Positions 35,093 to 45,371 of a stretch of 64,000 nt of DNA are shown here, piece after piece. Under the pieces are notes generated by a model. The model saw only the letters and a list, made by a program, of their open reading frames with translations. It had not been told where the DNA came from and did not search any database. Source of the stretch: Methylovorus glucosotrophus. GTDB taxonomy: Bacteria > Pseudomonadota > Gammaproteobacteria > Burkholderiales > Methylophilaceae. The first letter of the stretch is position 1; every line of letters begins with the position of its first letter. The stretch covers positions 620,001 through 684,000 of the forward strand of contig NZ_VMSE01000001.1 in NCBI RefSeq assembly GCF_009858335.1, in the 5' to 3' direction. The position numbers and the translations under genes were made by a program.

Positions 35093-36007
35093 ATGAATGT
35101 AACAAGCAATAATCTGGTGATCGGTTTCATAGGCCTGGGAGCCATGGGCGAGGGCATGGTGGCCAATCTGCTGGCCGCAGGGCATGCGGTGCGCGTGTAT
35201 AACCGCAGCGCTGAAAAAGCCGCCGCCTCGGTCGCCAAAGGGGCCGTGCTGAGCGATACGCCTTTTGCCGCCGCGCAGGATGCCGATGTCGTGATTACCA
35301 TGCTATCGAATGATGCGGTGCTGGAATCGGTCACCCTGGCTGAAAACGGCGTGCTGGCGGCGCTGAAGCCAGGTGCGGTGCATTTGTCCATGAGTACGGT
35401 TTCGCCTGACACCTCGCGCAAGCTGGCCGAACTGCATGCGGACAAAGGGGCGCAGTTGCTGGCCGCCCCGGTGTTTGGCCGACCAGACATGGCGGCCGCC
35501 AAAAAGTTGTGGATCTGCGTGTCGGGCCATGCGCCGTCGATTACCATTGCCCGCCCGGTGCTGGAGGCCATGAGCCAGGGCATTTTTGAATTTGGTGATG
35601 ACCCCGGTGCCGCCAACGTGGTGAAGCTCAGCGGCAATTTCATGATTGCCTCCTGTGTGGAAACTATGGCCGAAGTCGCCACGCTGGCCGAGAAAAATGG
35701 CATCAAGCCCGAAGCAGTCCTGGGCATGCTCACCAGCACCATCTTTGCCTGCCCCATGTACCAGCGCTATGGTGAACTGATACTGAAGCAGCAGTATGAG
35801 CCCGGCTTCAAGCTTTCGCTGGGTTTCAAGGACATGAACCTGATTCAGAAGGTGGCGCTGGAGAGCGCGACGCCGATGCCGTTTCTTGGTATTGTGCAGC
35901 AACGCTACCTGAGTGCCATGGCCGAGGGGCGTGAAGGCCAGGATTGGAGCGCGATTGCGCTGAATGCCCGGCATGATGCAGGCCTGCCGGTGCAGCGCCA
36001 GTTCTGA
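35093..36007 (+). CDS. NAD(P)-dependent beta-hydroxyacid dehydrogenase family protein
   Basis: A 304-residue two-domain dehydrogenase. The Rossmann fingerprint is GFIGLGAMGEGMVANLLAAGHAVRVYNRS, with arginine after the second strand suggesting NADPH. Substrate-binding serine is in LSMSTVSPDTSR, and the catalytic lysine is in GAANVVKLSGNFM. The family includes 3-hydroxyisobutyrate, tartronate-semialdehyde and glyoxylate/succinic-semialdehyde reductases; the precise substrate is not evident. The DUF202 gene follows 15 bp later, so the two form an operon. Confidence 0.88.
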   Translation: MNVTSNNLVIGFIGLGAMGEGMVANLLAAGHAVRVYNRSAEKAAASVAKGAVLSDTPFAAAQDADVVITMLSNDAVLESVTLAENGVLAALKPGAVHLSMSTVSPDTSRKLAELHADKGAQLLAAPVFGRPDMAAAKKLWICVSGHAPSITIARPVLEAMSQGIFEFGDDPGAANVVKLSGNFMIASCVETMAEVATLAEKNGIKPEAVLGMLTSTIFACPMYQRYGELILKQQYEPGFKLSLGFKDMNLIQKVALESATPMPFLGIVQQRYLSAMAEGREGQDWSAIALNARHDAGLPVQRQF

Positions 36008-36022
36008 ATTCAAGAGGTGAGT

Positions 36023-36388
36023 ATGTCTGATCCACGTGTGTTTTTTGCCGCTGAGCGTACCTTGCTGGCCTGGGTGCGCTCCGGCGTGACCATCATGGCA
36101 CTGGGCTTTGTGGTGGCCAAGTTTGGTTTGTTTCTCACCCTGATGAGTGCAGCTTCTGGCGCCACGCACCTGGTACATCATCATGCCTGGACAGATACCC
36201 TGGGCGTGATGCTGGTGGCAGCGGGAGCGCTGGTGATTCTTGGGGCACAGTACAACCATCATCTGTATGTACGCACCTTGCCGGAACATGATGTGCCCAC
36301 CATGGCACTGCCCTGGATGACGGTGGCCCTTTCACTGTCGGTGGTGCTGTGTGGCGTGCTGCTGGCGATCTATCTGGCGCTGGGGTAA
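36023..36388 (+). CDS. DUF202/YidH-like membrane protein
   Basis: A 121-residue inner-membrane protein with three hydrophobic helices. The N terminus DPRVFFAAERTLLAWVRSGVTIMALGFVVAKFG is the DUF202 signature. ATG 36023 is used because AGAGGTGAG lies just before it; the GTG six bases earlier falls within that ribosome site. Function is unknown. It follows the dehydrogenase by 15 bp. Confidence 0.87.
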   Translation: MSDPRVFFAAERTLLAWVRSGVTIMALGFVVAKFGLFLTLMSAASGATHLVHHHAWTDTLGVMLVAAGALVILGAQYNHHLYVRTLPEHDVPTMALPWMTVALSLSVVLCGVLLAIYLALG

Positions 36389-36436
36389 GTAAGGCCTGCG
36401 CGTGCTTGCGGCAGTAGGCATGCGCATTTTTCTGTC

Positions 36437-36451
36437 ATGTCAGACTGACAT
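36437..36451. promoter_or_regulatory. Short palindrome upstream of an unknown gene
   Basis: ATGTCA and TGACAT flank a 3-base centre, about 85 bp before the gene at 36535. A GCCGC/GCGGC mini-hairpin lies between (36465-36476). Both are possible regulator sites; no factor is identified. Confidence 0.3.
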
Positions 36452-36534
36452 TTTATGACGCTGGCCGCTTGCGGCTGGTATCCAATTTGCTAGATTGTTT
36501 ATCGTGAAGCGCTTGTACTATGGAGGTTGCGACG

Positions 36535-37164
36535 ATGGATATCCTGCAAGTGGTAAATGCACAAATGAACGCCCTTGGCATGCCCTTATATGCCGTCACC
36601 CTGACCGCTGTTCCCCGAGCGGATACTCCCCTGTTACTCATGCTGCACTGGCATGGCTTTCGCCGTGAAGAAGTGGAGGGCCTGCCTTCACGCTTTGCGC
36701 CGCTCTATGCCGTGCCGGGCTCAGCGCTGCAACTTAATGAACGCTGGAACCGCATGGAAATGCTGGACGAAGCCATGCTGGAAGCCGGCTGGAAACTCGG
36801 CGCCTGGGATGTGGTGCGCGATGCACGGCGTGGCTGCAACTGGATAGGCGCCAGCGAGCAGGAGGCGCTGGAGTGCCGGCAGGCGTTTGGCGATTATTCA
36901 CCACTGGGCGATCAGGAAGACCACCTGCTGGTAGAGGCCCCCGACCGCCTGGAGATGATGCATCTGGCCGCTGCCGTCGGCTATGTGCGCTGGATGTTCC
37001 GCCCGGTGAAAGACAGCATCTGGCGCCAGACCGCCGAGGACGACACGCTGGATGAGGTTGGCGGCCGCAATACGCCATGCCCGGTCAACCCGATTACCTA
37101 CACCTCCAAAAACCTGCATGTGGCCTATCGCCTTGGCCGCGTAGAGCGCATCATCCTGCCCTGA
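36535..37164 (+). CDS. Conserved-looking protein of unknown function
   Basis: About 209 residues from ATG 36535, which has GGAGG eight bases upstream. I do not recognise the family. The protein appears soluble, with a strand-rich start (PLYAVTLTAVPRADTPLLLMLHWHGFRRE), several tryptophans, and three cysteines (GCNW, LECRQ, NTPCPV). The C-terminal NPITYTSKNLHVAYRLGRVERIILP is distinctive and could be used as a search probe. No signal peptide or membrane segment is seen. It stands alone before groES, with an inverted repeat after its stop. Confidence 0.7.
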   Translation: MDILQVVNAQMNALGMPLYAVTLTAVPRADTPLLLMLHWHGFRREEVEGLPSRFAPLYAVPGSALQLNERWNRMEMLDEAMLEAGWKLGAWDVVRDARRGCNWIGASEQEALECRQAFGDYSPLGDQEDHLLVEAPDRLEMMHLAAAVGYVRWMFRPVKDSIWRQTAEDDTLDEVGGRNTPCPVNPITYTSKNLHVAYRLGRVERIILP

Positions 37165-37188
37165 AACCCTTGCCGTGACTGGCTTGGC

Positions 37189-37219
37189 GAGGTTGCTGAT
37201 AATTTTTTTCAGCAACCTC
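37189..37219. promoter_or_regulatory. Inverted repeat with 9-base spacer abutting the groES promoter
   Basis: GAGGTTGCTGA and TCAGCAACCTC form a perfect 11-bp inverted repeat around a 9-base T-rich centre. The 9-base spacer recalls the HrcA operator (CIRCE), but the arm sequence is different. The right arm touches the -35 box of the heat-shock promoter. It may be a terminator for the preceding gene, an operator, or both. Confidence 0.5.
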
Positions 37220-37245
37220 TTGAAATCCTTTTCCCCCACCCATAT
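37219..37245 (+). promoter_or_regulatory. Sigma-32-type promoter of groES-groEL
   Basis: CTTGAA (37219-37224) and ACCCATAT (37238-37245) are separated by 13 bases. They match the RpoH consensus CTTGAA-N11-16-CCCCATnT at all but one of the core positions. It lies about 100 bp before groES. Confidence 0.75.
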
Positions 37246-37346
37246 CAAAAAAACTGTCAGCGTCGGCGGCGGTTGTTCTCATGTCAGGCACCGCCCTGGG
37301 CTGAACCTAATGTTGACTAACGTTGATATCGCTAAGGAGATTAGAA

Positions 37347-37664
37347 ATGAGCATTCGTCCCCTTTATGACAGGGTCGTCGTCAAGCGAATTGAAGCGCAA
37401 CGTACGACCGCTTCCGGCATCGTCATTCCGGATACGGCATCCGAAAAACCCGAGCAGGGCGAGGTGATTGCCACCGGCAACGGCCGCCGTCTGCAAGATG
37501 GCACGCAAGTGCCGCTGGAAGTGAAGATCGGTGACCAGGTGCTGTTTGGCAAGTATGCCGGGCAGACCGTCAAGCTGAATGGCGAGGAACTGCTGGTGCT
37601 GCGCGAGGAAGATATTCTCGGCGTGGTCGAGTCCAGTGATGCCAGGCTCAAGAAAGTCGCTTGA
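37347..37664 (+). CDS. groES: Co-chaperonin GroES
   Basis: The lid of the GroEL folding chamber. From ATG 37347 (with AAGGAGA upstream) the protein has about 105 residues, slightly longer than the usual 95-97. It shows [48 protein letters not shown], the flexible mobile loop within that stretch, and [33 protein letters not shown]. The extra residues are at the C terminus ([10 protein letters not shown]). groEL follows 48 bp later. Confidence 0.96.
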   Translation: MSIRPLYDRVVVKRIEAQRTTASGIVIPDTASEKPEQGEVIATGNGRRLQDGTQVPLEVKIGDQVLFGKYAGQTVKLNGEELLVLREEDILGVVESSDARLKKVA

Positions 37665-37685
37665 TCCTCATTGTTAACCGTTTAA

Positions 37686-39335
<1,650 letters not shown>

Positions 39336-39383
39336 GCCTGGCCTGAGACGACATCCTGTCACGGTGATCACGCCGGCAGGATG

Positions 39384-39421
39384 AAAAAAGCCCTTCCAGT
39401 ATCCGCTGGAAGGGCTTTTTT
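39384..39421. terminator. Strong bidirectional terminator after groEL
   Basis: AAAAAAGCCCTTCCAG and CTGGAAGGGCTTTTTT form a 16-bp stem around TATCCG. It ends groEL and the convergent EamA gene. Confidence 0.92.
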
Positions 39422-39436
39422 TATGGGCTGATCAAC

Positions 39437-40330
39437 TCAGGTGGTGGCGCTTGGGCTGGCTGTCGGCTGCTGACGCGGCCAGCTGGCAAAACTGACAGCG
39501 CCAATCACCAGGGCGGCCCCGGTCAGTTGTATCGTCGTGGGCGGCACGCCTTCCATCGCCGCGATCACCATGGAGGTGACCGGTACCAGATTCAGGAAGA
39601 TGGCGGCCCGGCCTGCGCCCAGGCGGCGAATCCCCGCGTTCCAGCACAAGTAAGCCAGCACGCCACCGCCTATGGTCATGATCAGCAGCGCTATGGCGGC
39701 ATGCTGGCCCGGCATAACGAACTGCTCGCCCGAGAGCAGCGCCACTAACGTTAGCGCCAGGGCGCCCACGGTCATGATGGCGGCGGTGCTGGCGATGCCG
39801 CTGGTGTCGGTCGGCATCATTTTTTTGACGCAGACGTTATAAGCCGCCCAGCTCAGGCTGGCGAGGAAAATCAGGATGTCGCCGTGCGATATTTCCAGAT
39901 GCGCGCCTGCGCCGAGCACTACAATCGCCACGCCCAGCAAGCCGATGGGAAACGCCAGCCACTGGCGCATGTGCAGGCGCTCGCCTATGGTGACCCAGGC
40001 AATGAGCGCGGTCAGCAATGGATTCAGCGCCATGATCAGGGCGCCATTGACCGCCGAAGTGCTTTGCATGCCGAGGAAAAACAGGAGGTTGAAGCCGAAT
40101 ACGCCTACCAGTCCCAGCACAATATAGGCACGGGCATGGCGTAGGGGAACATGTTCGCCACGGATGTAGGTCAGCGTTAGCATGATCAGTGCGGCCAGCA
40201 GGTAACGCGTGGCACCTGCCACTACCGGCGGCATTTCGGCCACGACGGGAATGGCCAGATTGAAGTTGGCGCCCCATTGGATGGCGGCGAACAAGACACA
40301 GAAATAAGTAAAAGCGAGACTCAAGGGCAA
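39437..40330 (-). CDS. EamA-family (DMT) transporter
   Basis: A 297-residue inner-membrane protein with ten hydrophobic helices formed by two repeated EamA units (about 10-140 and 150-280). Features are WGANFNLAIPVVAEMPPVVAGATRYLLAALIML and the second-unit LSWAAYNVCVKKMM. The drug/metabolite transporter superfamily exports amino acids or other small metabolites. The substrate is not apparent. It is the last of a leftward run of small genes and ends at the groEL terminator. Confidence 0.87.
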   Translation of the reverse strand: MPLSLAFTYFCVLFAAIQWGANFNLAIPVVAEMPPVVAGATRYLLAALIMLTLTYIRGEHVPLRHARAYIVLGLVGVFGFNLLFFLGMQSTSAVNGALIMALNPLLTALIAWVTIGERLHMRQWLAFPIGLLGVAIVVLGAGAHLEISHGDILIFLASLSWAAYNVCVKKMMPTDTSGIASTAAIMTVGALALTLVALLSGEQFVMPGQHAAIALLIMTIGGGVLAYLCWNAGIRRLGAGRAAIFLNLVPVTSMVIAAMEGVPPTTIQLTGAALVIGAVSFASWPRQQPTASPSATT

Positions 40331-40354
40331 GGTTCCTGATGAGGTGGCGGCAGC

Positions 40355-40678
40355 TCAGGCCGGAAGGTCAAGGTCGATGGCGAGCGATTTGGCAATGATC
40401 ACTCGCCCGCCATGGTATTGGCTGAATAACGCCAGGGCTGGAGCGAGCCAGGGTGCCAGCTGGGCTTTCCACTCGGGGCTGGCTTCGGCAGATTCCAGGC
40501 TGAACAGCGGGGTTTCTTCTGGCGAGTTGGCAGAGCGCAGAGTGCGGAAATGCAGGCGGATTATAACCTGTCCAGCCCAGGCAAAAACAAGGGCATGTGA
40601 CTCCACGCACAAGGCAAGCTGGCGCCCATTCTCCAGATGTAGGATGGCGGCCTGCCGGCTTTGTGGCTCGATGCGCAT
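40355..40678 (-). CDS. Small protein of unknown function
   Basis: A 107-residue soluble protein that I do not recognise. It has a beta-rich first half (RQAAILHLENGRQLALCVESHALVFAWAGQVIIRLHFRTLRS) and ends LDLDLPA-like (AIDLDLPA). It lies 1 bp after the DUF4202 gene, on the same strand, and 24 bp before the EamA gene, so it is probably expressed with them. Confidence 0.65.
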   Translation of the reverse strand: MRIEPQSRQAAILHLENGRQLALCVESHALVFAWAGQVIIRLHFRTLRSANSPEETPLFSLESAEASPEWKAQLAPWLAPALALFSQYHGGRVIIAKSLAIDLDLPA

Positions 40679-40679
40679 A

Positions 40680-41297
40680 TCAGGCGGGCAGCCAGCCTTC
40701 TTCCTGCATCACCTGGGTAATGGCCGGCACCAACGCATCCGGCAGGCGGATGATGGTGAGTGCGGCCTCGCGGCCTTGTGGCGATGTCTTGCGCAAGGTC
40801 TTGCGCAGAATATCCAGCAGTTTTGGCGTGTCGTAATCCGGGTGCTGCTCGACAAAGGCTTGCAGGTAGTCCTCCACAAACACCAGCACGATCACGTCCT
40901 CCAGCGTTTGCATATCCGGATCGCTAAGCGGAGCGGCCTTGCCCACCAACTGGGCCACGCGCTGGATAGTGATGTCGTCATAGCCAACGTCACGCAGGAT
41001 GTTGGAGGCAAGCTGGGCATGCATGGCTTTCAGGGCGTTGCGCCATTGATGATAGCCAGGCTTGGTCATGGGGTAGCTGTCGCGCGCAATGCTCCAGCGG
41101 CAGATGTGCTGGCAGCGGGCGGCCAGCTGCAGCACCTCGCTGGCATCGGGCCGGTAGCGCTGCAGCATGGCGCTCATGCGCTGGGCATACAGCAGCTCAT
41201 TGGGGATGGCATTGCCATCCACCACCGTGTGCTTGGGGTCCTGGGCGTTGCGGGCATCAAAGGCATCCAGTGCCTGTTGCAGCTGAGGGCTGATCAT
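40680..41297 (-). CDS. DUF4202 protein
   Basis: A 205-residue helical protein matching DUF4202. Stretches are DAFDARNAQDPKHTVVDGNAIPNELLYAQRMSAML, AARCQHICRWSIARDSYPMTKPGYHQWRNAL and DVIVLVFVEDYLQAFVEQH. The histidine and aspartate pattern recalls an HD-type fold, but metal binding is not shown. Function is unknown. It overlaps nothing and is followed by the 107-residue gene after 1 bp. Confidence 0.82.
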   Translation of the reverse strand: MISPQLQQALDAFDARNAQDPKHTVVDGNAIPNELLYAQRMSAMLQRYRPDASEVLQLAARCQHICRWSIARDSYPMTKPGYHQWRNALKAMHAQLASNILRDVGYDDITIQRVAQLVGKAAPLSDPDMQTLEDVIVLVFVEDYLQAFVEQHPDYDTPKLLDILRKTLRKTSPQGREAALTIIRLPDALVPAITQVMQEEGWLPA

Positions 41298-41336
41298 ATA
41301 GTTTCCTGGGTATAGTCTGTATATATTGCAGTGCGC

Positions 41337-41558
41337 CTAGCGCTGGCCGGGGACACGCAACGGGTCCAGCAGGGGTTTCAGGCCATTGTGGTCCAGCTCC
41401 TGCATCAGGGCCAGCAGGCGGCCGATCTCTCCGGGCGGAAAGCCTTCGCGGGCAAACCAGTTGAGGTAATTACCCGGCAGGTCTGCCAGCAGTCTGCCCT
41501 TGTATTTGCCATAGGGCATTTGCATGGTCACCAGGCGGTGCAGGTCTTCGGGCTTCAT
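41337..41558 (-). CDS. DUF3820 protein
   Basis: A 73-residue protein with MQMPYGKYKGRLLADLPGNYLNWFAREGFPPGEIGRLLALMQELDHNGL, the DUF3820 signature (called a putative quorum-sensing-regulated virulence factor in some databases, without real functional data). Its ATG overlaps the stop of the upstream gene by 4 bp (ATGA), indicating coupled translation. Confidence 0.85.
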   Translation of the reverse strand: MKPEDLHRLVTMQMPYGKYKGRLLADLPGNYLNWFAREGFPPGEIGRLLALMQELDHNGLKPLLDPLRVPGQR

Positions 41559-41920
41559 GGCGCAGTGTGCTCGTCATCATTCGCCATGGCGATGGCGGCT
41601 GCGATGGAAGGCGCATAGAGCTTGGCGATGCAGGCCTGGCCTTCGCGTGCCAGATGTGCGCGTACCAGTTCCAGCACCTGATCCAGCGACAGATACTGCC
41701 CGGTGGCCTGGGGGCTGACCCGCTGCTGCGCCCGTGGCAGCAGCGTATAAATGGCGCCATCGGCATCAATCAGACGATCGCGTGCATGATAAATATGGTG
41801 CTGCAGGTCGGCCGCAGCTTGCCACTGCGCCAGACTGCCAATGTAGGCCAGCTCGGGCTGGCCATCAAAATGCACAATCGCGGGCCAATGTGGGTGGGCA
41901 GGAGCGGGGCTAGGGGACAT
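41555..41920 (-). CDS. Unknown protein, perhaps DUF4144-like
   Basis: About 121 residues from ATG 41920; an in-frame start at 41986 would add 22 residues unlike the rest. HPHWPAIVHFDGQPELAYIGSLAQWQAAADLQHHIYHARDRLIDADGAIYTL looks like the small DUF4144-type proteins, though I am not sure of this. It overlaps the DUF3820 gene by 4 bp and is divergent from arfB. Confidence 0.6.
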   Translation of the reverse strand: MSPSPAPAHPHWPAIVHFDGQPELAYIGSLAQWQAAADLQHHIYHARDRLIDADGAIYTLLPRAQQRVSPQATGQYLSLDQVLELVRAHLAREGQACIAKLYAPSIAAAIAMANDDEHTAP

Positions 41921-42043
41921 GCCCGCATGGTAACCATGCCCTTGCCTGCTGGCAACCCGTTTGCTGCTGTCAGGGTGACACGCCAACGGTGCGGCAGCCC
42001 TGCGTTACAATGCCTGGTACCCCAGAATGCCGAGCACATTTTC

Positions 42044-42448
42044 ATGCAGCCCATCGTGATTCCTGACAGCGAATTTGAACTGACCGCCATGCGGGCGCAG
42101 GGCGCGGGCGGGCAGAACGTCAACAAGGTCTCCAGCGCGGTGCATTTGCGCTTTGATATCCGCGCCTCTTCGCTGGATGAGGCGCACAAGGCCAGACTGC
42201 TGGCGCTGCGGGATGCCCGGGTGAGCAGCGAAGGTGTGCTCATCATCAAGGCGCAGCGCCATCGCAGCCAGCTGCTTAATCGGCAGGATGCCATCGAGCG
42301 TCTGCATGCCTGGGTAAACCAGGTGGCGCGGCCGCCCGCCGTGCGCCATGCCACACGGCCCACACTGGCTTCGCGCAAAAGAAGGCTGGAGGGCAAGACG
42401 CGGCGCGGGCATATCAAGGCAATGCGTGGCAAAATAGCGGCTGAATAA
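42044..42448 (+). CDS. arfB: Alternative ribosome-rescue factor ArfB (YaeJ)
   Basis: A 134-residue peptidyl-tRNA hydrolase that frees ribosomes stalled at mRNA ends. The catalytic GGQ is in MRAQGAGGQNVNKVSSAVHLRFDI. The basic C-terminal tail that enters the empty mRNA channel is seen in RKRRLEGKTRRGHIKAMRGKIAAE. ATG 42044 gives the normal length; the much longer open frame upstream has no family sequence. It is followed 15 bp later by tsaB. Confidence 0.94.
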   Translation: MQPIVIPDSEFELTAMRAQGAGGQNVNKVSSAVHLRFDIRASSLDEAHKARLLALRDARVSSEGVLIIKAQRHRSQLLNRQDAIERLHAWVNQVARPPAVRHATRPTLASRKRRLEGKTRRGHIKAMRGKIAAE

Positions 42449-42463
42449 CAGACTGAAGTTTTT

Positions 42464-43156
42464 ATGCGGCTGCTCGCACTCGATACCTCTACCGAATACC
42501 TTTCCCTGGCGCTCTATCTGGATGGCCGCGTGTTGACGCGCGAGCTGCATGCCGGACAGACGCATTCCCAGCGCATCCTGCCTTTGCTGCGCGAGTTGCT
42601 GGACGAAGCCGGACTCGCCATGACCGATCTGGATGGCATTGCCTTTGGCGCCGGGCCCGGTTCGTTCACCGGCTTGCGCATAGGCTGTGGCGTGGCGCAG
42701 GGCCTTGCGTTTGGCGCGGGTCTGCCGGTGGTGGGTGTCTGCACTCTGCTCGCTCTGGCCCAGGCCAGCGACGCTGACCAGGTGATTGCCTGCCTGGATG
42801 CGCGCATGGGCGAGGTGTACCACGCCGTGTATCGTCGGCAAGGCGATGCCTGGCATGAAGCCATCGCCCCAGGCTTATACAAGCCGGAAGACGTGCCCGC
42901 CGTCGAGGGTGCTGGCTGGGTCGGGATTGGCAGCGGTTGGGCCAGTTATGCCGATGCGCTCCATGCCGCTTATTCGGAACAAGTGGCGAGCACGCAGCCA
43001 GACCGCTATCCACGTGCGCAGGAAATTGTGGCTTTGGCCTTGCCGGTGTTTGCCGCGGGTGAAGGGCGCCCGGCAGCTGAAGCAGCGCCTTTGTATATTC
43101 GTAACAAGGTCGCGCTCAAAACCAGCGAGCGCGCCAAGATGGCAGGGCTGAAATGA
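42464..43156 (+). CDS. tsaB: tRNA t6A-synthesis protein TsaB
   Basis: A 230-residue ASKHA-fold protein that scaffolds TsaD and TsaE for N6-threonylcarbamoylation of tRNA A37. Motifs are LLALDTSTEYLSLALYLDG, HSQRILPLLRELL and the strongly conserved FGAGPGSFTGLRIGCGVAQGLAFG. The C terminus has EAAPLYIRNKVALK. It starts an operon; its stop overlaps the rimI start by 4 bp. Confidence 0.96.
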   Translation: MRLLALDTSTEYLSLALYLDGRVLTRELHAGQTHSQRILPLLRELLDEAGLAMTDLDGIAFGAGPGSFTGLRIGCGVAQGLAFGAGLPVVGVCTLLALAQASDADQVIACLDARMGEVYHAVYRRQGDAWHEAIAPGLYKPEDVPAVEGAGWVGIGSGWASYADALHAAYSEQVASTQPDRYPRAQEIVALALPVFAAGEGRPAAEAAPLYIRNKVALKTSERAKMAGLK

Positions 43157-43614
43157 ACGCCGTGCTCAAGCCCCGTGTGGCATTCCGCCCCATGCAGAAA
43201 GGCGATCTGGATACCATCGTCGCCATCGAACAGGTGATTTTTCCTTACCCATGGACCCGCGGCAATTTCATGGATTCGCTGAATGCGGGCCACAGCTGCT
43301 GGGTTATGCAACAGGATGAGACTATCGTCGGCTATGCCATCGTCATGATGGTGCTGGATGAAGCGCATCTCCTGAATATCAGTGTGGCGCAGGCCATGCA
43401 GGGCAGGGGGCTGGGCCGCCTGCTGCTGGAGCATGTCATGCAGATCGGCCGTCAGTATGGTGGCCTCAATATGTTTCTGGAAGTGCGGCCATCCAACACC
43501 TCGGCATTGCGTTTGTATGAAAGCATGGGCTTTAATGAAATGGCCATCCGCCGCAATTACTACCCGGCCAAGCACGGCCGCGAAGATGCCGTGCTGATGG
43601 GAGCAGCGCTATGA
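43153..43614 (+). CDS. rimI: Ribosomal protein S18 N-terminal acetyltransferase RimI
   Basis: A 153-residue GNAT acetyltransferase. The acetyl-CoA loop is VAQAMQGRGLGRLLLEHVM, and RPSNTSALRLYESMGFNEMAIRRNYYP is the typical C-terminal signature with the catalytic tyrosine. It overlaps tsaB by 4 bp and the uracil-DNA glycosylase gene by 4 bp; the tsaB-rimI-UDG order is common in beta- and gamma-proteobacteria. Confidence 0.95.
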   Translation: MNAVLKPRVAFRPMQKGDLDTIVAIEQVIFPYPWTRGNFMDSLNAGHSCWVMQQDETIVGYAIVMMVLDEAHLLNISVAQAMQGRGLGRLLLEHVMQIGRQYGGLNMFLEVRPSNTSALRLYESMGFNEMAIRRNYYPAKHGREDAVLMGAAL

Positions 43615-44744
43615 GCCTGACGCGCGAAGACATGCTGCGCGAACTGGAGCTGCTGCCGGCCTGGCATCTGCGGCAGCCGCTTCCGATGCCTGCGGCACCC
43701 CTTGAAGCGGCGCCTGCAGCCTCCGTTGAAATCCCGGCATCAACTCCCTTGCCGTCACCTGAAGCGCAGCATGCCGCGGAGCCAGTAACCGCAACTCTGC
43801 CCACGCCAGCAAGTGAGGAAGTACTCACGGATGAGCCTGTAAGCGCTGCTGCCATCACGCCTTTAAGCGCAATGGATAACGGCGCCGCTTCTCCTTTGAA
43901 CGCGGATGCAACAAGCCATGCTGCCTATGCCCTGCCCGATGCAGACACTGTTGTTGCCGCTGGCGTGGCGGCGGATACCACTACTGCAGACACAAATACA
44001 GCGGACGATGCATTGAGCACGTCGCCGCCCTGGGATGATGACATTCCTCCTCCGGATGAGATGCTGCTGCCTATCTTCGATGACGATGATCACTTGCCTG
44101 ATATGGCAACATCACTGGGCCAGGGCCGTCGCGACAGCATTGCCCAGCTGGACTGGCAAGGCCTGCAGTCTTGCGTGGCGAATTGCCAGGCTTGCAGTCT
44201 TTCGCGCACCCGCACGCAGACCGTGTTTGGCGTGGGCGATCCTGCCGCCGAATGGCTGATTGTGGGCGAAGCGCCGGGCGCCGAAGAGGACAAGCGTGGC
44301 GAGCCCTTTGTCGGCCAGGCCGGGCAGCTGCTGGATAACATGCTGGGGGCGATACAGCTCAAGCGCGGGCAGAATGTGTACATTGCCAATGTGCTCAAGT
44401 GCCGCCCGCCGCAAAATCGCGATCCGCAGGGCGAGGAAGTCCAGCAGTGCGATCCTTTTCTCAAGCGTCAGGTGGAACTGATCAAGCCCAAACTGATCCT
44501 AGCGTTGGGCAAGTTTGCCGCGCAGTCTCTGCTGAACTCGGAAGCGACCATCGGCAGCATGCGCGGTCGTCTGCATGCATATAACGGTGTGCCGGTCATC
44601 GTGACTTATCACCCGGCCTATCTGCTGCGCAACCTGATGGATAAGGCCAAGGCATGGGAAGACTTGTGTCTGGCGCGCGCGACCATGCGCAAACTGCAGG
44701 AAGATGCCTTGCAATCGGCAGTGGCACCCTCATCTAAAGACTGA
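43611..44744 (+). CDS. Family 4-type uracil-DNA glycosylase with long disordered N terminus
   Basis: A 377-residue DNA-repair enzyme. The first 180 residues are low complexity, rich in Ala, Pro, Thr and acidic residues, and look disordered. The catalytic domain (185-365) has iron-sulfur cysteines in [19 protein letters not shown] and VQQCDPFL. The uracil pocket is [27 protein letters not shown], and the DNA-binding motif is [13 protein letters not shown]. It removes uracil from DNA. A linker of this length is longer than in most family 4 enzymes I know. It overlaps rimI by 4 bp. Confidence 0.9.
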   Translation: MSLTREDMLRELELLPAWHLRQPLPMPAAPLEAAPAASVEIPASTPLPSPEAQHAAEPVTATLPTPASEEVLTDEPVSAAAITPLSAMDNGAASPLNADATSHAAYALPDADTVVAAGVAADTTTADTNTADDALSTSPPWDDDIPPPDEMLLPIFDDDDHLPDMATSLGQGRRDSIAQLDWQGLQSCVANCQACSLSRTRTQTVFGVGDPAAEWLIVGEAPGAEEDKRGEPFVGQAGQLLDNMLGAIQLKRGQNVYIANVLKCRPPQNRDPQGEEVQQCDPFLKRQVELIKPKLILALGKFAAQSLLNSEATIGSMRGRLHAYNGVPVIVTYHPAYLLRNLMDKAKAWEDLCLARATMRKLQEDALQSAVAPSSKD

Positions 44745-44772
44745 ATTCATTTAACACTAACGAGGACACAAC

Positions 44773-45366
44773 ATGCGATCCCTGATGCTTAAACTGGCGA
44801 CACTGCTGCTGGTGCTGAACCTGACCGGCTGCGGCTACAACACTTTCCAGCAACTGGATGAAGAAGTGAACGCCAACTGGTCCGAAGTGCTGAACCAGTA
44901 TCAGCGCCGTGCCGATCTGGTGCCCAATCTGGTGAGCACCGTCAAAGGCTATGCCAGCCATGAAGAAAAAGTGCTGACCGAAGTGACCGAAGCGCGTGCC
45001 AAGGTCAGCAGCATTCAGGCAACCCCTGAGCTGATCAACGACGAAGCCGCATTTGCCAAGTTCCAGCAGGCACAAAGCCAGATGACATCGGCATTGTCCC
45101 GCCTTCTGGTGGTGGCAGAAAACTATCCGCAACTGAAGGCGGATGCCAGCTTCCGTGATCTGCAAGCCCAACTCGAAGGCACCGAAAACCGTGTGACCGT
45201 GGCACGTAATCGCTACATTCAGGCCGTGAAGGAATACAACGTGGCGATTCGTACCTTCCCGAATAACCTGACCGCCAGCATGTTTGGCTACAAACCCAAG
45301 CCTAACTTCAGCGTGGAAAACGAGAAGGAAATCTCCAAGGCCCCTGCTGTTAACTTCGACAAGTAA
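44773..45366 (+). CDS. lemA: LemA-family lipoprotein
   Basis: A 197-residue protein with a lipoprotein signal (LLLVLNLTGCGYN, lipid-bearing cysteine at about 22) and a long helical LemA domain: YNTFQQLDEEVNANWSEVLNQYQRRADLVPNLVSTVKGYASHEEKVLTEVTEARAKV. Function is unsettled; the family is linked to envelope stress. Two TPM-domain genes follow within 6 and 4 bp, the usual lemA-TPM operon. Confidence 0.93.
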   Translation: MRSLMLKLATLLLVLNLTGCGYNTFQQLDEEVNANWSEVLNQYQRRADLVPNLVSTVKGYASHEEKVLTEVTEARAKVSSIQATPELINDEAAFAKFQQAQSQMTSALSRLLVVAENYPQLKADASFRDLQAQLEGTENRVTVARNRYIQAVKEYNVAIRTFPNNLTASMFGYKPKPNFSVENEKEISKAPAVNFDK

Positions 45367-45371
45367 GCTAC

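Noticed and set aside
37189..37219. Inverted repeat before groES as an HrcA/CIRCE operator
   Set aside because: The 9-base spacer matches but the arm sequence (GAGGTTGCTGA) does not match TTAGCACTC.
41567..42043. Long in-frame upstream extension of arfB
   Set aside because: It overlaps genes on the opposite strand and adds 159 residues not seen in ArfB; ATG 42044 gives normal length.
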